A stretch of 40,500 bases of DNA from an uncultured Sulfitobacter sp. (GCA_937928635.1 CALFWM010000045.1:1-40500), one strand, 5' to 3'. Positions 8,184 through 17,404 are shown, numbered from the stretch's first letter. Made by a program: numbers and translations. The notes: generated by a model from the sequence alone, not told the origin.

Positions 8184-8330
8184 CTAGGACTGACGATTGC
8201 GCCGGCATTTGTCTGAGCAATAGCGCACCTCATCCCAGACCTTTGCCCACTTGCGCCGCCACGCAAAAGGGCGCCCGCAGGTTACGCAGATCTTTTGCGG
8301 CAGATCGGATTTTTTGACCCTTTTTGGCAT
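8184..8330 (-). CDS. DUF2256 domain zinc-ribbon-like small protein
   Basis: A 48-residue protein starting MPKRVKKSDLPQKICVTCGR and ending with WDEVRYCSDKCRRNRQS. Two cysteine pairs, CVTCG and CSDKC, separated by a WRRKWAKVWDEV stretch, form a probable treble-clef or zinc-ribbon knuckle. This pattern matches DUF2256, a tiny family of unknown function that in other bacteria is often found beside cryptochrome/photolyase genes; no such gene is adjacent here. The reading is 147 bp, open and basic. It could share a transcript with glcB, although 234 bp and a palindrome lie between them. Confidence 0.8.
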   Translation of the reverse strand: MPKRVKKSDLPQKICVTCGRPFAWRRKWAKVWDEVRYCSDKCRRNRQS

Positions 8331-8463
8331 GCGCCCCCGGGCAATGTGTTGGCCCCGGTGTTACGAGACTTTGTCATGATTGATCAACCATCCGCCTTGC
8401 GGGAGGACCGATGCAAACCTAACGTATGCGCAGACCCTTTTGTTCCCGGATCGAGGATACCAA

Positions 8464-11016
8464 ATGCGCGACGCGGCCCCCACGACGATCTATCTGTCTG
8501 ATTACACGCCTTTTGGGTTTGTTGTGCAAAGCATCGCCCTGACCTTTGACCTTGACCCACATAAAACCCGCGTCAAAAGCCGCATTGCCTTTGCGCCCAA
8601 TCCGGAGGCCACGGAGCGCAGCTTTTTCCTGCATGGTGAACAGCTGACCCTGATCAGCGCGGCAATTGATGGCACACCCGTCACCCCAACCCTTACCGAG
8701 GCCGGACTGACCTGCGATGTGCCCGACGCGCCCTTTGTCTGGGAGGCAGAGGTTGAGATTGACCCCGCAGGCAACACAGCCCTTGAGGGGCTTTATATGT
8801 CCAACGGCATGTATTGCACCCAGTGCGAGGCCGAGGGGTTTCGCAAGATTACATATTACCCCGACCGCCCCGATGTGATGAGCGTCTTTAGCGTTACCAT
8901 CAACGGCCCCCACCCGGTGCTGTTGTCCAACGGCAATCCTGTAGCCGCGTCCGAGCACCACGCGCAGTGGCACGACCCCTGGCCCAAACCGGCCTATCTG
9001 TTTGCGCTGGTCGCCGGAGAGCTGATTGCCCACCCCGGCCAGTTCACCACCGCGTCTGGCAAAGACGTGGCGTTGAACCTTTATGTGCGTCCCGGCGATG
9101 AACACAAATGCGCCTTTGGTATGCAGGCGCTGATCGATTCCATGAAGTGGGATGAAGAGGTCTATGGCCGCGAATATGACCTTGATCTGTTTAACATCGT
9201 CGCGGTGGATGATTTCAACATGGGCGCGATGGAGAACAAGGGGCTGAATGTTTTCAACTCTTCCGCCGTGCTGGCCAGCCCCGAAACCTCCACTGACATG
9301 AACTTTGAGCGCATCGAGGCGATCATTGCGCATGAGTATTTCCACAATTGGACCGGCAACCGCATCACCTGCCGCGACTGGTTTCAGCTGTGCCTCAAGG
9401 AAGGGTTGACGGTCTACCGCGACAGCCAGTTCACCTCTGACATGCGTTCGGCCCCTGTGAAACGCATCTCTGATGTTATCGACCTGCGCGCGCGCCAGTT
9501 CCCCGAGGATCAGGGCCCCCTCGCCCACCCGGTGCGCCCGGAGAGCTTTCAGGAGATCAACAATTTCTACACCGCCACGGTCTATGAAAAGGGTGCCGAA
9601 GTCATTGGCATGCTGAAATGCCTTGTGGGCGACGCGGCCTATGCACAGGCGCTTGACCTTTATTTTGAACGTCACGACGGCGATGCCGCCACGATCGAGG
9701 ATTGGCTCAAGGTCTTTGAGGACACCACCGGGCGGGATCTTTCGCAGTTCAAACGCTGGTACGCGCAGGCTGGCACGCCGCATCTGAACGTGTCGGAAAG
9801 TTTTGAACTCGACACGCTGACCCTGACGTTCACCCAAAACACGCCCCCTTCTGCCGCCACGCCGGACCCTCAGCCGCTGGTGATCCCGATTGCGGTGGGT
9901 CTGATCCTGCCCGACGGCTCTGAGGCGCTCGAAACCCAGGTGCTTGAGATGACCAAAGCGGAGCAGAGTTTCCGTTTTACGGGTCTGCCGGATGCGCCCG
10001 TTGCCTCCATCCTGCGCGGGTTTTCCGCCCCCGTGGTGCTGCATCATGACCTCTCTGATGCGGACCGCGCCCATCTGATGGCCCATGACACGGACCCGTT
10101 TAACCGCTGGGAGGCGGGCCGCACATTGGCGCGCAAATCCCTGCTTGCGGCGATCCGCGATAGTGCCGCGCCCGATGCCGCTTACCTCAACGCGCTCAAA
10201 GCAGTGATCATCGACAACACGCTGGACCCCGCCTACCGCGCCCTGATGCTGGGCCTGCCAAGCCAGTCTGACCTCGCCGGGGTGCTGCGTGCCGAGGGCG
10301 ACACGCCCGACCCCGCCGCAATTCACAGCGCGGTTGAGGCCATGCGCGATGCGCTGGCCGAAACGCTGGGAGACGATCTGCAATCGCTCTACGACGCCAA
10401 CCAGGTCAGCGAGGCCTACGCGCCCAACGCCGAACAATCCGGCAAACGCAGTCTTGCCAATGCCGTCCTTTCACTGATCACCCGCCGCGATCAGGGCGCA
10501 GCGGCGCAAGCGCAATACGCCGCTGCAGACAACATGACGCAGCAACTCTCAGCGCTGGCCAACCTGATCCGCGCAGGTCAGGGCGATAAAACGTTAAAAA
10601 CATTTGAAACACAGTGGCGCAATGACCGGCTGGTCATGGACAAATGGTTTGGCCTGCAGGTGCATGAAGCCGACCCTGACAACGCCGTTGCCACCGCCAG
10701 CGACCTCATCGAACACCCCGATTTCAACTGGAAGAACCCCAACCGCTTCCGCGCCGTCTTTGGCATGCTGGCCGCGCATCACGCCGGGTTCCACCATGCC
10801 TCAGGTGCAGGCTACAACCTGCTGGCCGACTGGCTGATCAAGCTAGACCCGGTGAACCCGCAAACCACTGCGCGCATGTGCTCCGCCTTCCAGACGTGGA
10901 AGCGTTATGATGCGGACCGTCAGGCCAAAATCGCTGCACAGCTGGATCGCATCCTCGCCACACCAAACCTCAGCCGTGACACCACCGAGATGCTGACCCG
11001 CATTCGCGGCGTCTGA
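8464..11016 (+). CDS. pepN: Aminopeptidase N (M1 family)
   Basis: A cytoplasmic zinc metalloprotease that removes N-terminal residues from peptides. With the start at 8464 the protein is 850 residues, close to the usual 870 of the bacterial ERAP-independent PepN subfamily. The substrate-anchoring GAMEN motif is at 254-258, the zinc site HEYFH at 290-294, and the third ligand Glu313 in LCLKEGLT gives the HEXXH-18-E spacing. YTATVYEKGAEVIGM, with the transition-state tyrosine, follows. I chose the ATG at 8464 (MRDAAPTTIYLSDYTPFGF) because GAGGA lies 7 nt upstream and family similarity begins there; the frame stays open back to 8380. The gene 17 bp downstream is probably cotranscribed. Confidence 0.97.
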   Translation: MRDAAPTTIYLSDYTPFGFVVQSIALTFDLDPHKTRVKSRIAFAPNPEATERSFFLHGEQLTLISAAIDGTPVTPTLTEAGLTCDVPDAPFVWEAEVEIDPAGNTALEGLYMSNGMYCTQCEAEGFRKITYYPDRPDVMSVFSVTINGPHPVLLSNGNPVAASEHHAQWHDPWPKPAYLFALVAGELIAHPGQFTTASGKDVALNLYVRPGDEHKCAFGMQALIDSMKWDEEVYGREYDLDLFNIVAVDDFNMGAMENKGLNVFNSSAVLASPETSTDMNFERIEAIIAHEYFHNWTGNRITCRDWFQLCLKEGLTVYRDSQFTSDMRSAPVKRISDVIDLRARQFPEDQGPLAHPVRPESFQEINNFYTATVYEKGAEVIGMLKCLVGDAAYAQALDLYFERHDGDAATIEDWLKVFEDTTGRDLSQFKRWYAQAGTPHLNVSESFELDTLTLTFTQNTPPSAATPDPQPLVIPIAVGLILPDGSEALETQVLEMTKAEQSFRFTGLPDAPVASILRGFSAPVVLHHDLSDADRAHLMAHDTDPFNRWEAGRTLARKSLLAAIRDSAAPDAAYLNALKAVIIDNTLDPAYRALMLGLPSQSDLAGVLRAEGDTPDPAAIHSAVEAMRDALAETLGDDLQSLYDANQVSEAYAPNAEQSGKRSLANAVLSLITRRDQGAAAQAQYAAADNMTQQLSALANLIRAGQGDKTLKTFETQWRNDRLVMDKWFGLQVHEADPDNAVATASDLIEHPDFNWKNPNRFRAVFGMLAAHHAGFHHASGAGYNLLADWLIKLDPVNPQTTARMCSAFQTWKRYDADRQAKIAAQLDRILATPNLSRDTTEMLTRIRGV

Positions 11017-11033
11017 AAACAGGAGCTTTCCCC

Positions 11034-11564
11034 ATGCATATCCTCATCGCGCTCGCAGGGATCGCAATCACCGCCTATGTCTGGTTCAATCGCGTCCAGC
11101 GTGGCGCGGAGGTTGCCACGGATTTGCTTGAGGCCGCTTCGGATGTCAAAAACGCCGCCCGCCGGTTGGGCTTTCGCAGACGCGCCAATCAGCATGCGGT
11201 GGAGGGCATTGATGACCCCAATCTTGCGATCAGCGGCATGGCCATGGCATTTCTTGAACTGGATGATCTGCCCACTGCCGACACCCGCGCGGCCACGGAC
11301 ATTTCCCTGCGCAAACATCTGAACATGGACGCGGACACCGCCAGCGAAGTCGCGATACTGGGCCGCTGGTTCGTCTCTGAATGCGGCAGCCCCGATGCGG
11401 CCTTTACCCGGCTGGCAAAAAAACTGCGCAAGATTCACGGGCCTGCATCATTTGAACCCTTGATGGCCATCCTGAACGACATCGCCACCAGCGGCACTGG
11501 CACGCCGAGTGCGAAACAATCCGAAGCCCTCAGCGACCTTGCGCGGATATTCCATCTGAAATGA
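11034..11564 (+). CDS. Conserved hypothetical protein with N-terminal membrane anchor
   Basis: A 176-residue protein of unknown function. Residues 2-18 (HILIALAGIAITAYVWF) are hydrophobic and likely a membrane anchor; the rest is predicted largely helical and soluble, with a basic stretch RRLGFRRRAN near 43-52. The helical part with its LAISGMAMAFLELDDLPTA start loosely recalls TerB-like domains, but I would not assign it. AGGAGCTTTCCCC precedes the ATG. It begins 17 bp after pepN and overlaps the next gene by four bases (ATGA), so the three genes form a unit and the last two are translationally coupled. Confidence 0.72.
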   Translation: MHILIALAGIAITAYVWFNRVQRGAEVATDLLEAASDVKNAARRLGFRRRANQHAVEGIDDPNLAISGMAMAFLELDDLPTADTRAATDISLRKHLNMDADTASEVAILGRWFVSECGSPDAAFTRLAKKLRKIHGPASFEPLMAILNDIATSGTGTPSAKQSEALSDLARIFHLK

Positions 11565-11998
11565 CAGCTGGTGCATTTCACTACCACCACAGCGCCCGTA
11601 CGGTCACGGCGGCCTTGGTGGTCTCTCTTGTCTGGTTGGCGCTGTTTGCGGCCTGGGTCTGGCTGGAGGCCGCGAACTGGATTATCCTCCTGCTGCTCCT
11701 CTTTACCCTACCTGCGCTGATCGACCTGATCCGCGATCCACAGGCGGGTCTGCACCTGAGCGATGACACCCTCCGCTGGCACTCTGGCCGGCGCAACGCC
11801 GACGTGCCGCTGTCAGAGATCGACCATGTGCGTCTGGACACCCGCCTCGATTTTTCCGTGCGGGCCACTGTGGTGCTGACCATGGGGCGCAAAATCAGGT
11901 TGCCGTTTGAATCCACCCCGCCCCATCAGGCGTTTGAAAACGCATTGCAGGCGCGCGGCATCAAGACCCTGCGCTTTCACTTTCAGCTGCTTCAGTAA
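11561..11998 (+). CDS. Conserved hypothetical membrane protein, PH-like tail
   Basis: A 145-residue protein. Two hydrophobic segments lie at about 16-36 (ALVVSLVWLALFAAWVWLEA) and 39-54 (NWIILLLLLFTLPALI). The soluble tail LHLSDDTLRWHSGRRNADVP, then LSEIDHVRLDTRLDFSVRAT, alternates short strands in the way of bacterial PH-like membrane-associated domains. I do not recognise a characterised homologue. The ATGA overlap with the previous gene indicates coupled translation, and both may act together at the membrane. It ends 3 bp from the convergent transglycosylase gene. Confidence 0.7.
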   Translation: MTAGAFHYHHSARTVTAALVVSLVWLALFAAWVWLEAANWIILLLLLFTLPALIDLIRDPQAGLHLSDDTLRWHSGRRNADVPLSEIDHVRLDTRLDFSVRATVVLTMGRKIRLPFESTPPHQAFENALQARGIKTLRFHFQLLQ

Positions 11999-12001
11999 CC
12001 C

Positions 12002-12829
12002 TCAGGGGCGCGGCTTGGGTCGCTTTGTGGCCACGGACTGACAATAGCCTTGCCCGCGCAGCCATGCGGCCATCTCGCGCCGCTTGGGTTTGGAGTGCAT
12101 GGGGCCCCAGTCGGCGGTCACCCCCTGCCCCTTTTTGTTTTTGTAGCCATGGATCACACCGTCACGCGGCACCGTGCGCGCCATGATCCGAATGGCACAG
12201 CTAAGGTTTGCACCCCCATCGCGCAGTGCCTTGCCTGTGCGCGCCTGGCATTTATACCCGCGCGCCGTGCCCGGCAGGATCTGCAACAGCCCATGCCATT
12301 TGCCACCCCCACCCACCACATGCGGTTTGTAGTTGCTTTCATACTTGGCAAGGGCGGACAGAAACCCCACCCAAAACGCCCGACGGTCCGCATCGCTGGC
12401 CTGCGGATAAGCCGGACACCAGGTCGCAATGTCGCGCGGCACCAAATCAACCAGCGGTTTGCCATGCCCCCGCAGTGCGGACAGCGCGGCGCGCGTCCAT
12501 TGCGCGTGACCTTTTCTGTGTTCCCACCGGGTGTGGGGCAATGCCGTGGGGCGCGCCTGTGGCCGTTGTTGGGATGCCAGGGTGACAGACAGCGGCGTGC
12601 CACGGTCAAAAGTATGTGATTTGATCTGCAACGGGGCGGCGAGGTCAGCCATAATTACATCCGTGGTAGACACCCCGCCAGACGGATCTCCCATAGGTTG
12701 CGTTTTTGCGGCACCCTGAACAACCTCATACGCGCTGCCAATAGGGGGCAAGACAGCGCTTGCATCCCCCTGCGCAGCCAACGGGACAGGGCAAAAAAAC
12801 AAGAACACGGCACATCGGAAAGACATCAT
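12002..12829 (-). CDS. Secreted lytic transglycosylase-like (SLT domain) protein
   Basis: A 275-residue exported protein. The N-terminus MMSFRCAVFLFFCPVPLAAQ is a signal peptide. The C-terminal half has the SLT-type lysozyme fold: ALAKYESNYKP supplies the catalytic Glu, followed by the motif WHGLLQILPGTARGY and GANLSCAIRIMA. Such enzymes cleave the MurNAc-GlcNAc bond of peptidoglycan to give 1,6-anhydro products. The middle, about residues 30-110, is low-complexity and may be a linker. The two adjacent ATGs at 12829 and 12826 are both possible; a frame extension to 12931 would add residues before the signal peptide and is rejected. The gene is divergent from the unknown gene at 13085, with 255 bp between. 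Confidence 0.82.
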   Translation of the reverse strand: MMSFRCAVFLFFCPVPLAAQGDASAVLPPIGSAYEVVQGAAKTQPMGDPSGGVSTTDVIMADLAAPLQIKSHTFDRGTPLSVTLASQQRPQARPTALPHTRWEHRKGHAQWTRAALSALRGHGKPLVDLVPRDIATWCPAYPQASDADRRAFWVGFLSALAKYESNYKPHVVGGGGKWHGLLQILPGTARGYKCQARTGKALRDGGANLSCAIRIMARTVPRDGVIHGYKNKKGQGVTADWGPMHSKPKRREMAAWLRGQGYCQSVATKRPKPRP

Positions 12830-13084
12830 GCCCGCTATATGCAGGCAAATGCGCGGCAAGAAAAGCCCATGAGCCAATTGCAGCTGTTCGGGAAACAACA
12901 GCAAGTTCGCCACGGCCACCGTCGCCCCCACAAAAACAATCCACTGCGCCCGGCTGACCGGAATTGTGTCATTGCCCGTTTAACGTGTAAAAATATCCGT
13001 ACTATCTCCGCGCGCCTGCCACTGTTCCGCCCCAATGCACAGCAATCTTAGCATCAAGTTAATTTTGCCTGACGGACCCCCTTG

Positions 13085-14383
13085 ATGAAATCCTTGAGAG
13101 ACCTTTTTTCCAGCCTCAAGCGCCCCGCTCGTAAGAACGTGGTCAGCTACAGCCTGCCTGTCACAGACGACAGCGCCTTGGCTGTGCCCTTGATGCGTCG
13201 CACCCCGCGGACACCGCCCCAACCCTTGCCGGAGCCGATTTTGCGGATCTCCTGCCCGGACCCGACGGCCGAAGACTTGCTGCGCGATCAGCACCAGAAC
13301 CACGCGCAACGGCTGGTGCGCCAAGAACGCTGGGATCAACTTTCGTGGGCGATACATACGGCGGATCGCGGCCGTGCCATGACACCTGGCTCCATGCCGA
13401 TTGCGGACCTGATGGGCTACGGCGCGCGCGCAGACGTGGTGATGGCGGTAGAGCACGCCCTGCTGGATGGAACCCCAGACCCGCAGGCCCCGCTGCTGGC
13501 CGGGATTGAGGCGTTGGAGCACATCCTGGCCGAGTTTGATGGTGATCCGGTGATCGCCTGTATCGTGGCACAGGCCCATATGGACATCGGCTGGGCCTGG
13601 CGCGGCACGGGCTGGGACGTCGAAGTCCCCACGCGCAACCGCGATGCCTTTGGGGCGCATTTTGACCGGGCCCGTGATATCATCGACCCCTACTGCTCGA
13701 AAAAAAACCAATCCCCGCTGCTGGCAACAACCTGCTGTGCCTTGCTGGGCGGGATGGAAGCTGACAGCCGATTGGTGTCGGAGCGGTATGAAACCCTGAT
13801 TGACCTCAACCCGCTGAACCCACGTGCCATGCGGGCCATGGGCAACCATTTGTTGCCACGTTGGTATGGCACCTATGAGGCGCTGGAGCTTGAAGCCCGC
13901 CGCACCGCTGCACGCACGATCAATATCTGGGGCGCGGGTGGCTATACTTGGGTCATGTTTGACGCCGTCACCTATGACGACACGGCCTGCGCCAACCTTG
14001 ATCTGCCCTTCTTTGTCGACGGGCTGCGCGATATTCTTGATCGCAACCCGGATGCCTACACCGTGAACCTGCTGGCGGCCTATTGCGCAAATGCCATCGG
14101 ACAGACCTTTTCCGGCAATGATCTGGCCGATCAGCACCGCGCTAAGATTGCCAAATGCGCCCGTTGGATTGTGCGCGACAACCTGACAGAGCTGCACCCC
14201 ATGATCTGGGCCCATGCCGCGCGCGGGTTTGACAACAACCTGCGGGTCAATTCGCTGAAACGTTTCGCCGCCTCCGGCCGGGATGACGCGATGCGCATCA
14301 TCACCAACCTGTTTCAGCGCGAAATTGACGCTGGGGAAAAGATCGTTTTCACCGACAGCGGATCAGCGCCCCTGCTAGGGTAG
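13085..14383 (+). CDS. Hypothetical protein, helical-repeat-like, unknown function
   Basis: A 432-residue protein that I do not recognise with confidence. The first 60 residues are basic and proline-rich (TPRTPPQPLPEP); the rest reads as tandem helices rich in Ala, Trp and Tyr, such as RLVRQERWDQLSWAIHTADR and LNPRAMRAMGNHLLPRWYGT, like TPR or DUF4034-type alpha-helical repeat proteins. There is no signal peptide or membrane segment. The ATG at 13085 is preceded by a TTG at 13082 that could also start; no strong Shine-Dalgarno is visible. Codon use is like its neighbours, so it looks native. It stands alone between a divergent transglycosylase gene and gatB. Confidence 0.75.
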   Translation: MKSLRDLFSSLKRPARKNVVSYSLPVTDDSALAVPLMRRTPRTPPQPLPEPILRISCPDPTAEDLLRDQHQNHAQRLVRQERWDQLSWAIHTADRGRAMTPGSMPIADLMGYGARADVVMAVEHALLDGTPDPQAPLLAGIEALEHILAEFDGDPVIACIVAQAHMDIGWAWRGTGWDVEVPTRNRDAFGAHFDRARDIIDPYCSKKNQSPLLATTCCALLGGMEADSRLVSERYETLIDLNPLNPRAMRAMGNHLLPRWYGTYEALELEARRTAARTINIWGAGGYTWVMFDAVTYDDTACANLDLPFFVDGLRDILDRNPDAYTVNLLAAYCANAIGQTFSGNDLADQHRAKIAKCARWIVRDNLTELHPMIWAHAARGFDNNLRVNSLKRFAASGRDDAMRIITNLFQREIDAGEKIVFTDSGSAPLLG

Positions 14384-14580
14384 CTTGGATTGCTCAAAGG
14401 GATTGTTCCGCGCGGTATCCCGAAATACAAACCGCAGCACATCGTCTCGGGGGGCAGGCTTTGGCTGGTTAAAGACAAAAGCGACGGTTTGCGCTCCCAG
14501 CCCCTTTTCAGGGCACCCCCTCTTGCAGCACCCCGCCCCCTGTCTTAAACCACGCCGGACCCCAGCGCCGGAGCGAACCC

Positions 14581-16092
14581 ATGCTTGATCTGACCTACGA
14601 AACCCCAAAACCCCGTGTCATTGCAGGCGCAAAACACGATTGGGAACTGGTGATCGGGATGGAGGTGCACGCACAGGTCTCCTCCAACGCCAAGCTGTTT
14701 TCCGGGGCCTCCACCAAATTTGGCGCGGAACCCAATGCAAACGTTGCTTTTGTGGACGCCGCCATGCCCGGCATGCTGCCCGTGATCAACGAATACTGCG
14801 TGGAACAGGCTGTGCGCACGGGGCTGGGCCTGAAGGCGGAAATCAACCTCAAATCCGCCTTTGACCGCAAGAACTATTTCTACCCTGACCTGCCGCAGGG
14901 TTATCAGATTTCGCAGCTTTATGAACCCATCGTGGGTGAAGGCGAGGTGCTGGTGGAGATGGGCGACGGCATGGCCCGTTTGGTGCGCGTGGAGCGCATC
15001 CACATGGAGCAGGACGCGGGCAAATCCATCCACGACATGGACCCGGCAATGTCTTTTGTGGACCTCAACCGCACGGGCGTTTGCCTGATGGAGATCGTCA
15101 GCCGCCCTGACATCCGCGGCCCCGAAGAGGCCGCCGCCTATCTCGCCAAACTGCGCCAAATTCTGCGCTACCTGGGCACCTGCAATGGCGACATGCAGTC
15201 CGGTGCGATGCGCGCGGACGTCAACGTTTCGATCTGCCGCCCCGGGCAGTATGAGAAATACATGGAAACGCAGGATTTCTCGCATCTTGGCACGCGGTGC
15301 GAGATCAAGAACATGAATTCCATGCGCTTCATCCAGCAGGCGATTGAGGTCGAGGCCCGCCGCCAGATCGCGATTGTTGAAGGCGGCGGTAGCGTCGATC
15401 AGGAAACCCGCCTGTTTGACCCGGACAAACAGGAAACGCGCTCCATGCGGAGCAAGGAAGAGGCGCATGATTACCGCTACTTCCCCGATCCCGATCTGCT
15501 GCCCTTGGAGATCGAACAGGCCTGGGTTGACGATATTGCCGCCAACCTGCCCGAACTTCCAGATGCCAAAAAGGCGCGCTTTATCAATGACTTTGGGCTG
15601 TCAAATTATGACGCATCCGTGCTGACGGCTGATCTGGATTCAGCCAGATATTTTGAAGACGTCGCTAAAGGGCGCGACGGCAAGATGGCCGCGAACTGGG
15701 TGATCAACGAACTCTTTGGCCGGTTGAAAAAGGACGAAAAAGACATCGCAGACAGCCCCGTTACCCCGGCCCAACTGGGCGGCGTGATTGACCTGATCGC
15801 CTCTGACGCGATCAGCGGCAAGATCGCCAAGGACCTGTTTGAGATCATCTATACCGAAGGCGGCGACCCGGCTGAAATCGTCGAGGCGCGCGGCATGAAA
15901 CAGGTCACGGACACCGGCGCCATTGAGGCCGCCGTGGACGCCATCATCGCCGCCAACCCAGATCAGGTCGCCAAAGCGCAGGCCAACCCGAAACTTGCCG
16001 GGTGGTTTGTGGGTCAGGTGATGAAGGCGACCGGCGGCAAGGCCAACCCCAAAGCCGTGAACCAGATCGTGGCCGTCAAGCTGAACAGTTAA
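14581..16092 (+). CDS. gatB: Aspartyl/glutamyl-tRNA amidotransferase subunit B
   Basis: GatB is the kinase/transamidase subunit of GatCAB, which converts Glu-tRNA(Gln) (and Asp-tRNA(Asn)) to the amidated form in organisms lacking the matching synthetase. The 503-residue length is typical. Visible blocks: [20 protein letters not shown] (21-40), [18 protein letters not shown] (about 95-112), [19 protein letters not shown], and [19 protein letters not shown]. The C-terminal helical (YqeY-like) tail that contacts tRNA is present to the end, [17 protein letters not shown]. gatA and gatC are not in the window. The thioesterase gene follows 20 bp downstream and may be cotranscribed. The 197 bp upstream are C-rich and show no clear signal. 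Confidence 0.97.
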   Translation: MLDLTYETPKPRVIAGAKHDWELVIGMEVHAQVSSNAKLFSGASTKFGAEPNANVAFVDAAMPGMLPVINEYCVEQAVRTGLGLKAEINLKSAFDRKNYFYPDLPQGYQISQLYEPIVGEGEVLVEMGDGMARLVRVERIHMEQDAGKSIHDMDPAMSFVDLNRTGVCLMEIVSRPDIRGPEEAAAYLAKLRQILRYLGTCNGDMQSGAMRADVNVSICRPGQYEKYMETQDFSHLGTRCEIKNMNSMRFIQQAIEVEARRQIAIVEGGGSVDQETRLFDPDKQETRSMRSKEEAHDYRYFPDPDLLPLEIEQAWVDDIAANLPELPDAKKARFINDFGLSNYDASVLTADLDSARYFEDVAKGRDGKMAANWVINELFGRLKKDEKDIADSPVTPAQLGGVIDLIASDAISGKIAKDLFEIIYTEGGDPAEIVEARGMKQVTDTGAIEAAVDAIIAANPDQVAKAQANPKLAGWFVGQVMKATGGKANPKAVNQIVAVKLNS

Positions 16093-16112
16093 CCGCCAAA
16101 AGGACGCGCCTC

Positions 16113-16580
16113 ATGCCTGCCCATCGCTCTGCCCTGATGCGCGTTCTGCCCGAGTGGATCGACTTTAACGGCCACCTGAACATGGCCTATTACAACGTGC
16201 TGTTTGACCATTCGGTGGACCAGCTGTACCCCTCCATCGGCTTTGGCCCCGACTACCTCAAAACCGGTTGCACGACATATATGGCCGAATTTCACGTCTG
16301 TTATCTGCGTGAACTCCATGCGGAAGATCAGGTGTATGTCGACTTTCAACTCATTGATTTTGATGAGAAACGCTTTCATTCCTATCAAGAGCTGCGTCAC
16401 GCCGACGGCTGGCTTGCGGCCACAGCCGAGGGGCTGACCCTGCACGTTGATCAATCGGGCCCGCGCGTTGCGCCCATGCCTGCACACATCCAAACCGCCT
16501 TGCGCCAGATGCGCGCGGATCAGGCGGACCTGCCCCATCCCGAACGGGTAGGGCGCACCATCGGCATCAGGAAGCCTTAG
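16113..16580 (+). CDS. Hotdog-fold acyl-CoA thioesterase (4HBT family)
   Basis: A 155-residue single hotdog domain. The N-terminal WIDFNGHLNMAYYNVLFD is the 4-hydroxybenzoyl-CoA thioesterase-type motif with the Asp/Asn-Gly-His-Leu-Asn active-site loop on the central helix; the strands that follow (TYMAEFHVCYLRELHAEDQV) complete the fold. The N-terminal motif resembles the thioesterase domain found with carnitine dehydrogenase in carnitine catabolism, but no carnitine genes are nearby, so the substrate is open. The ATG at 16113 has AAAGGAC at normal spacing; the frame is open further upstream into gatB but without a start that makes sense. The end overlaps the convergent lysozyme-like gene by 14 bp. 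Confidence 0.83.
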   Translation: MPAHRSALMRVLPEWIDFNGHLNMAYYNVLFDHSVDQLYPSIGFGPDYLKTGCTTYMAEFHVCYLRELHAEDQVYVDFQLIDFDEKRFHSYQELRHADGWLAATAEGLTLHVDQSGPRVAPMPAHIQTALRQMRADQADLPHPERVGRTIGIRKP

Positions 16581-17256
16581 GGAAAAACGCCGTCATTTGC
16601 GCCCGGTAATACGCCAGCGAAATGGTCGCGCGGTTGCCCGCATAGCCATCATAGTGGCTTTTACCATTGGAAGTGGGCAGCCCCGCCCAGATCTTGGCGA
16701 GGTTATTCATAAACCGTTTCATGCTGAGCCGCCCCTTAAGAAACCTCTCTAACCCCGCGTCTTTTAACAATATATCGGCAAAGGCATCCTGCACTGCGGG
16801 GCTAAACCGGGTGTCAGGCGACACCCCGGACCGGCGGATCAGCACGCGCATGGTCGAGGGAATGATCTGATAGCGCCCAATCGCATGGGGCTGTCCGGGC
16901 GTGGCTTTGACCCAGACCGCAATCTCGCGCAGGGTCATCTGCGTGGGCCGTTTGGGCAGACGTCGTTTGGCGCCCACATGTACCGCGTCATAGCCGCGCG
17001 GTCCGGCCTCTGCCACGGCAATCAGCGATTTCAGCCGCGCCACCGGGGTCGTGCCGCCAAGGTTATTCAACTCCCCCGCAGCTATCCGCCCCCGCCCGGC
17101 GCGCGCGCGCTCCACCGGGTCCCCGGCGACCCAATCCTGCACGCCAAAGCTCTTCCACTTAGCCCGATCCCGCAGGGAATTGTCGAGTTCATAGGTGGAT
17201 TGTGCCTGCGCGGTGGTCGCAAAGCAAAGGGCAAGAAGGAGGGTGAAGAAACGCAT
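16567..17256 (-). CDS. Secreted lysozyme-like glycosidase (GH104/lambda-endolysin-like)
   Basis: A 229-residue exported protein. MRFFTLLLALCFATTAQAQ is a clear signal peptide, which fixes the start at 17256 over the ATG at 17274. The mature part holds LKSLIAVAEAGPRGYDAVHV, where the Glu is the likely catalytic acid, then MTLREIAVWV, the strongly conserved HAIGRYQIIPSTM, and SPAVQDAFADILL. This order matches phage-lambda-endolysin-like lytic transglycosylases (GH104). It is the second probable peptidoglycan-cleaving enzyme in the window and of a different family from the one at 12002. It stands alone and no holin or phage gene accompanies it, so a housekeeping wall function is more likely than a prophage remnant. 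Confidence 0.78.
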   Translation of the reverse strand: MRFFTLLLALCFATTAQAQSTYELDNSLRDRAKWKSFGVQDWVAGDPVERARAGRGRIAAGELNNLGGTTPVARLKSLIAVAEAGPRGYDAVHVGAKRRLPKRPTQMTLREIAVWVKATPGQPHAIGRYQIIPSTMRVLIRRSGVSPDTRFSPAVQDAFADILLKDAGLERFLKGRLSMKRFMNNLAKIWAGLPTSNGKSHYDGYAGNRATISLAYYRAQMTAFFPKAS

Positions 17257-17293
17257 CCCCAAACACTGCCCCAACCTTCAAACACCCACAACC

Positions 17294-17316
17294 CGTAAGG
17301 CGGGACAATTCCCTGC
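17294..17316 (+). repeat. Degenerate distal REP unit
   Basis: This unit shares the 11-bp CGTAAGGCGGG head with the REP copies at 3744-3806 and 4425-4447, about 13 kb away. The right arm has decayed (TCCCTGC), leaving an imperfect hairpin around a CAAT loop. The length of 23 bp is kept. It lies 38 bp upstream of the lysozyme-like start, in a comparatively AT-rich gap. Confidence 0.6.
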
Positions 17317-17404
17317 AATAGGTTGACTGGCCCTGCGATGCCGATTGAAATAAGGCTAATTTTCACGAATACTCCTGAGAGAATTTTGAAATGGTACGTC
17401 CAGA

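Noticed and set aside
8419..10437. 672-codon antisense frame within pepN
   Set aside because: A product of high-GC codon bias opposite pepN; no motif, no start signal, and pepN has all catalytic residues.
12980..14215. 411-codon antisense frame opposite the gene at 13085
   Set aside because: The plus-strand frame has normal codon bias and protein composition; the antisense product is rich in His/Gln/Arg/Gly as expected for a shadow.
14375..14608. 77-residue minus-strand reading frame between the unknown gene and gatB
   Set aside because: It overlaps both flanking genes, has no ribosome-binding site, and its composition reads like the reverse of C-rich non-coding DNA.
16567..17256. Lysozyme-like gene as a prophage remnant
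   Set aside because: It has a Sec-type signal peptide, normal codon use and no holin, terminase or integrase near it.
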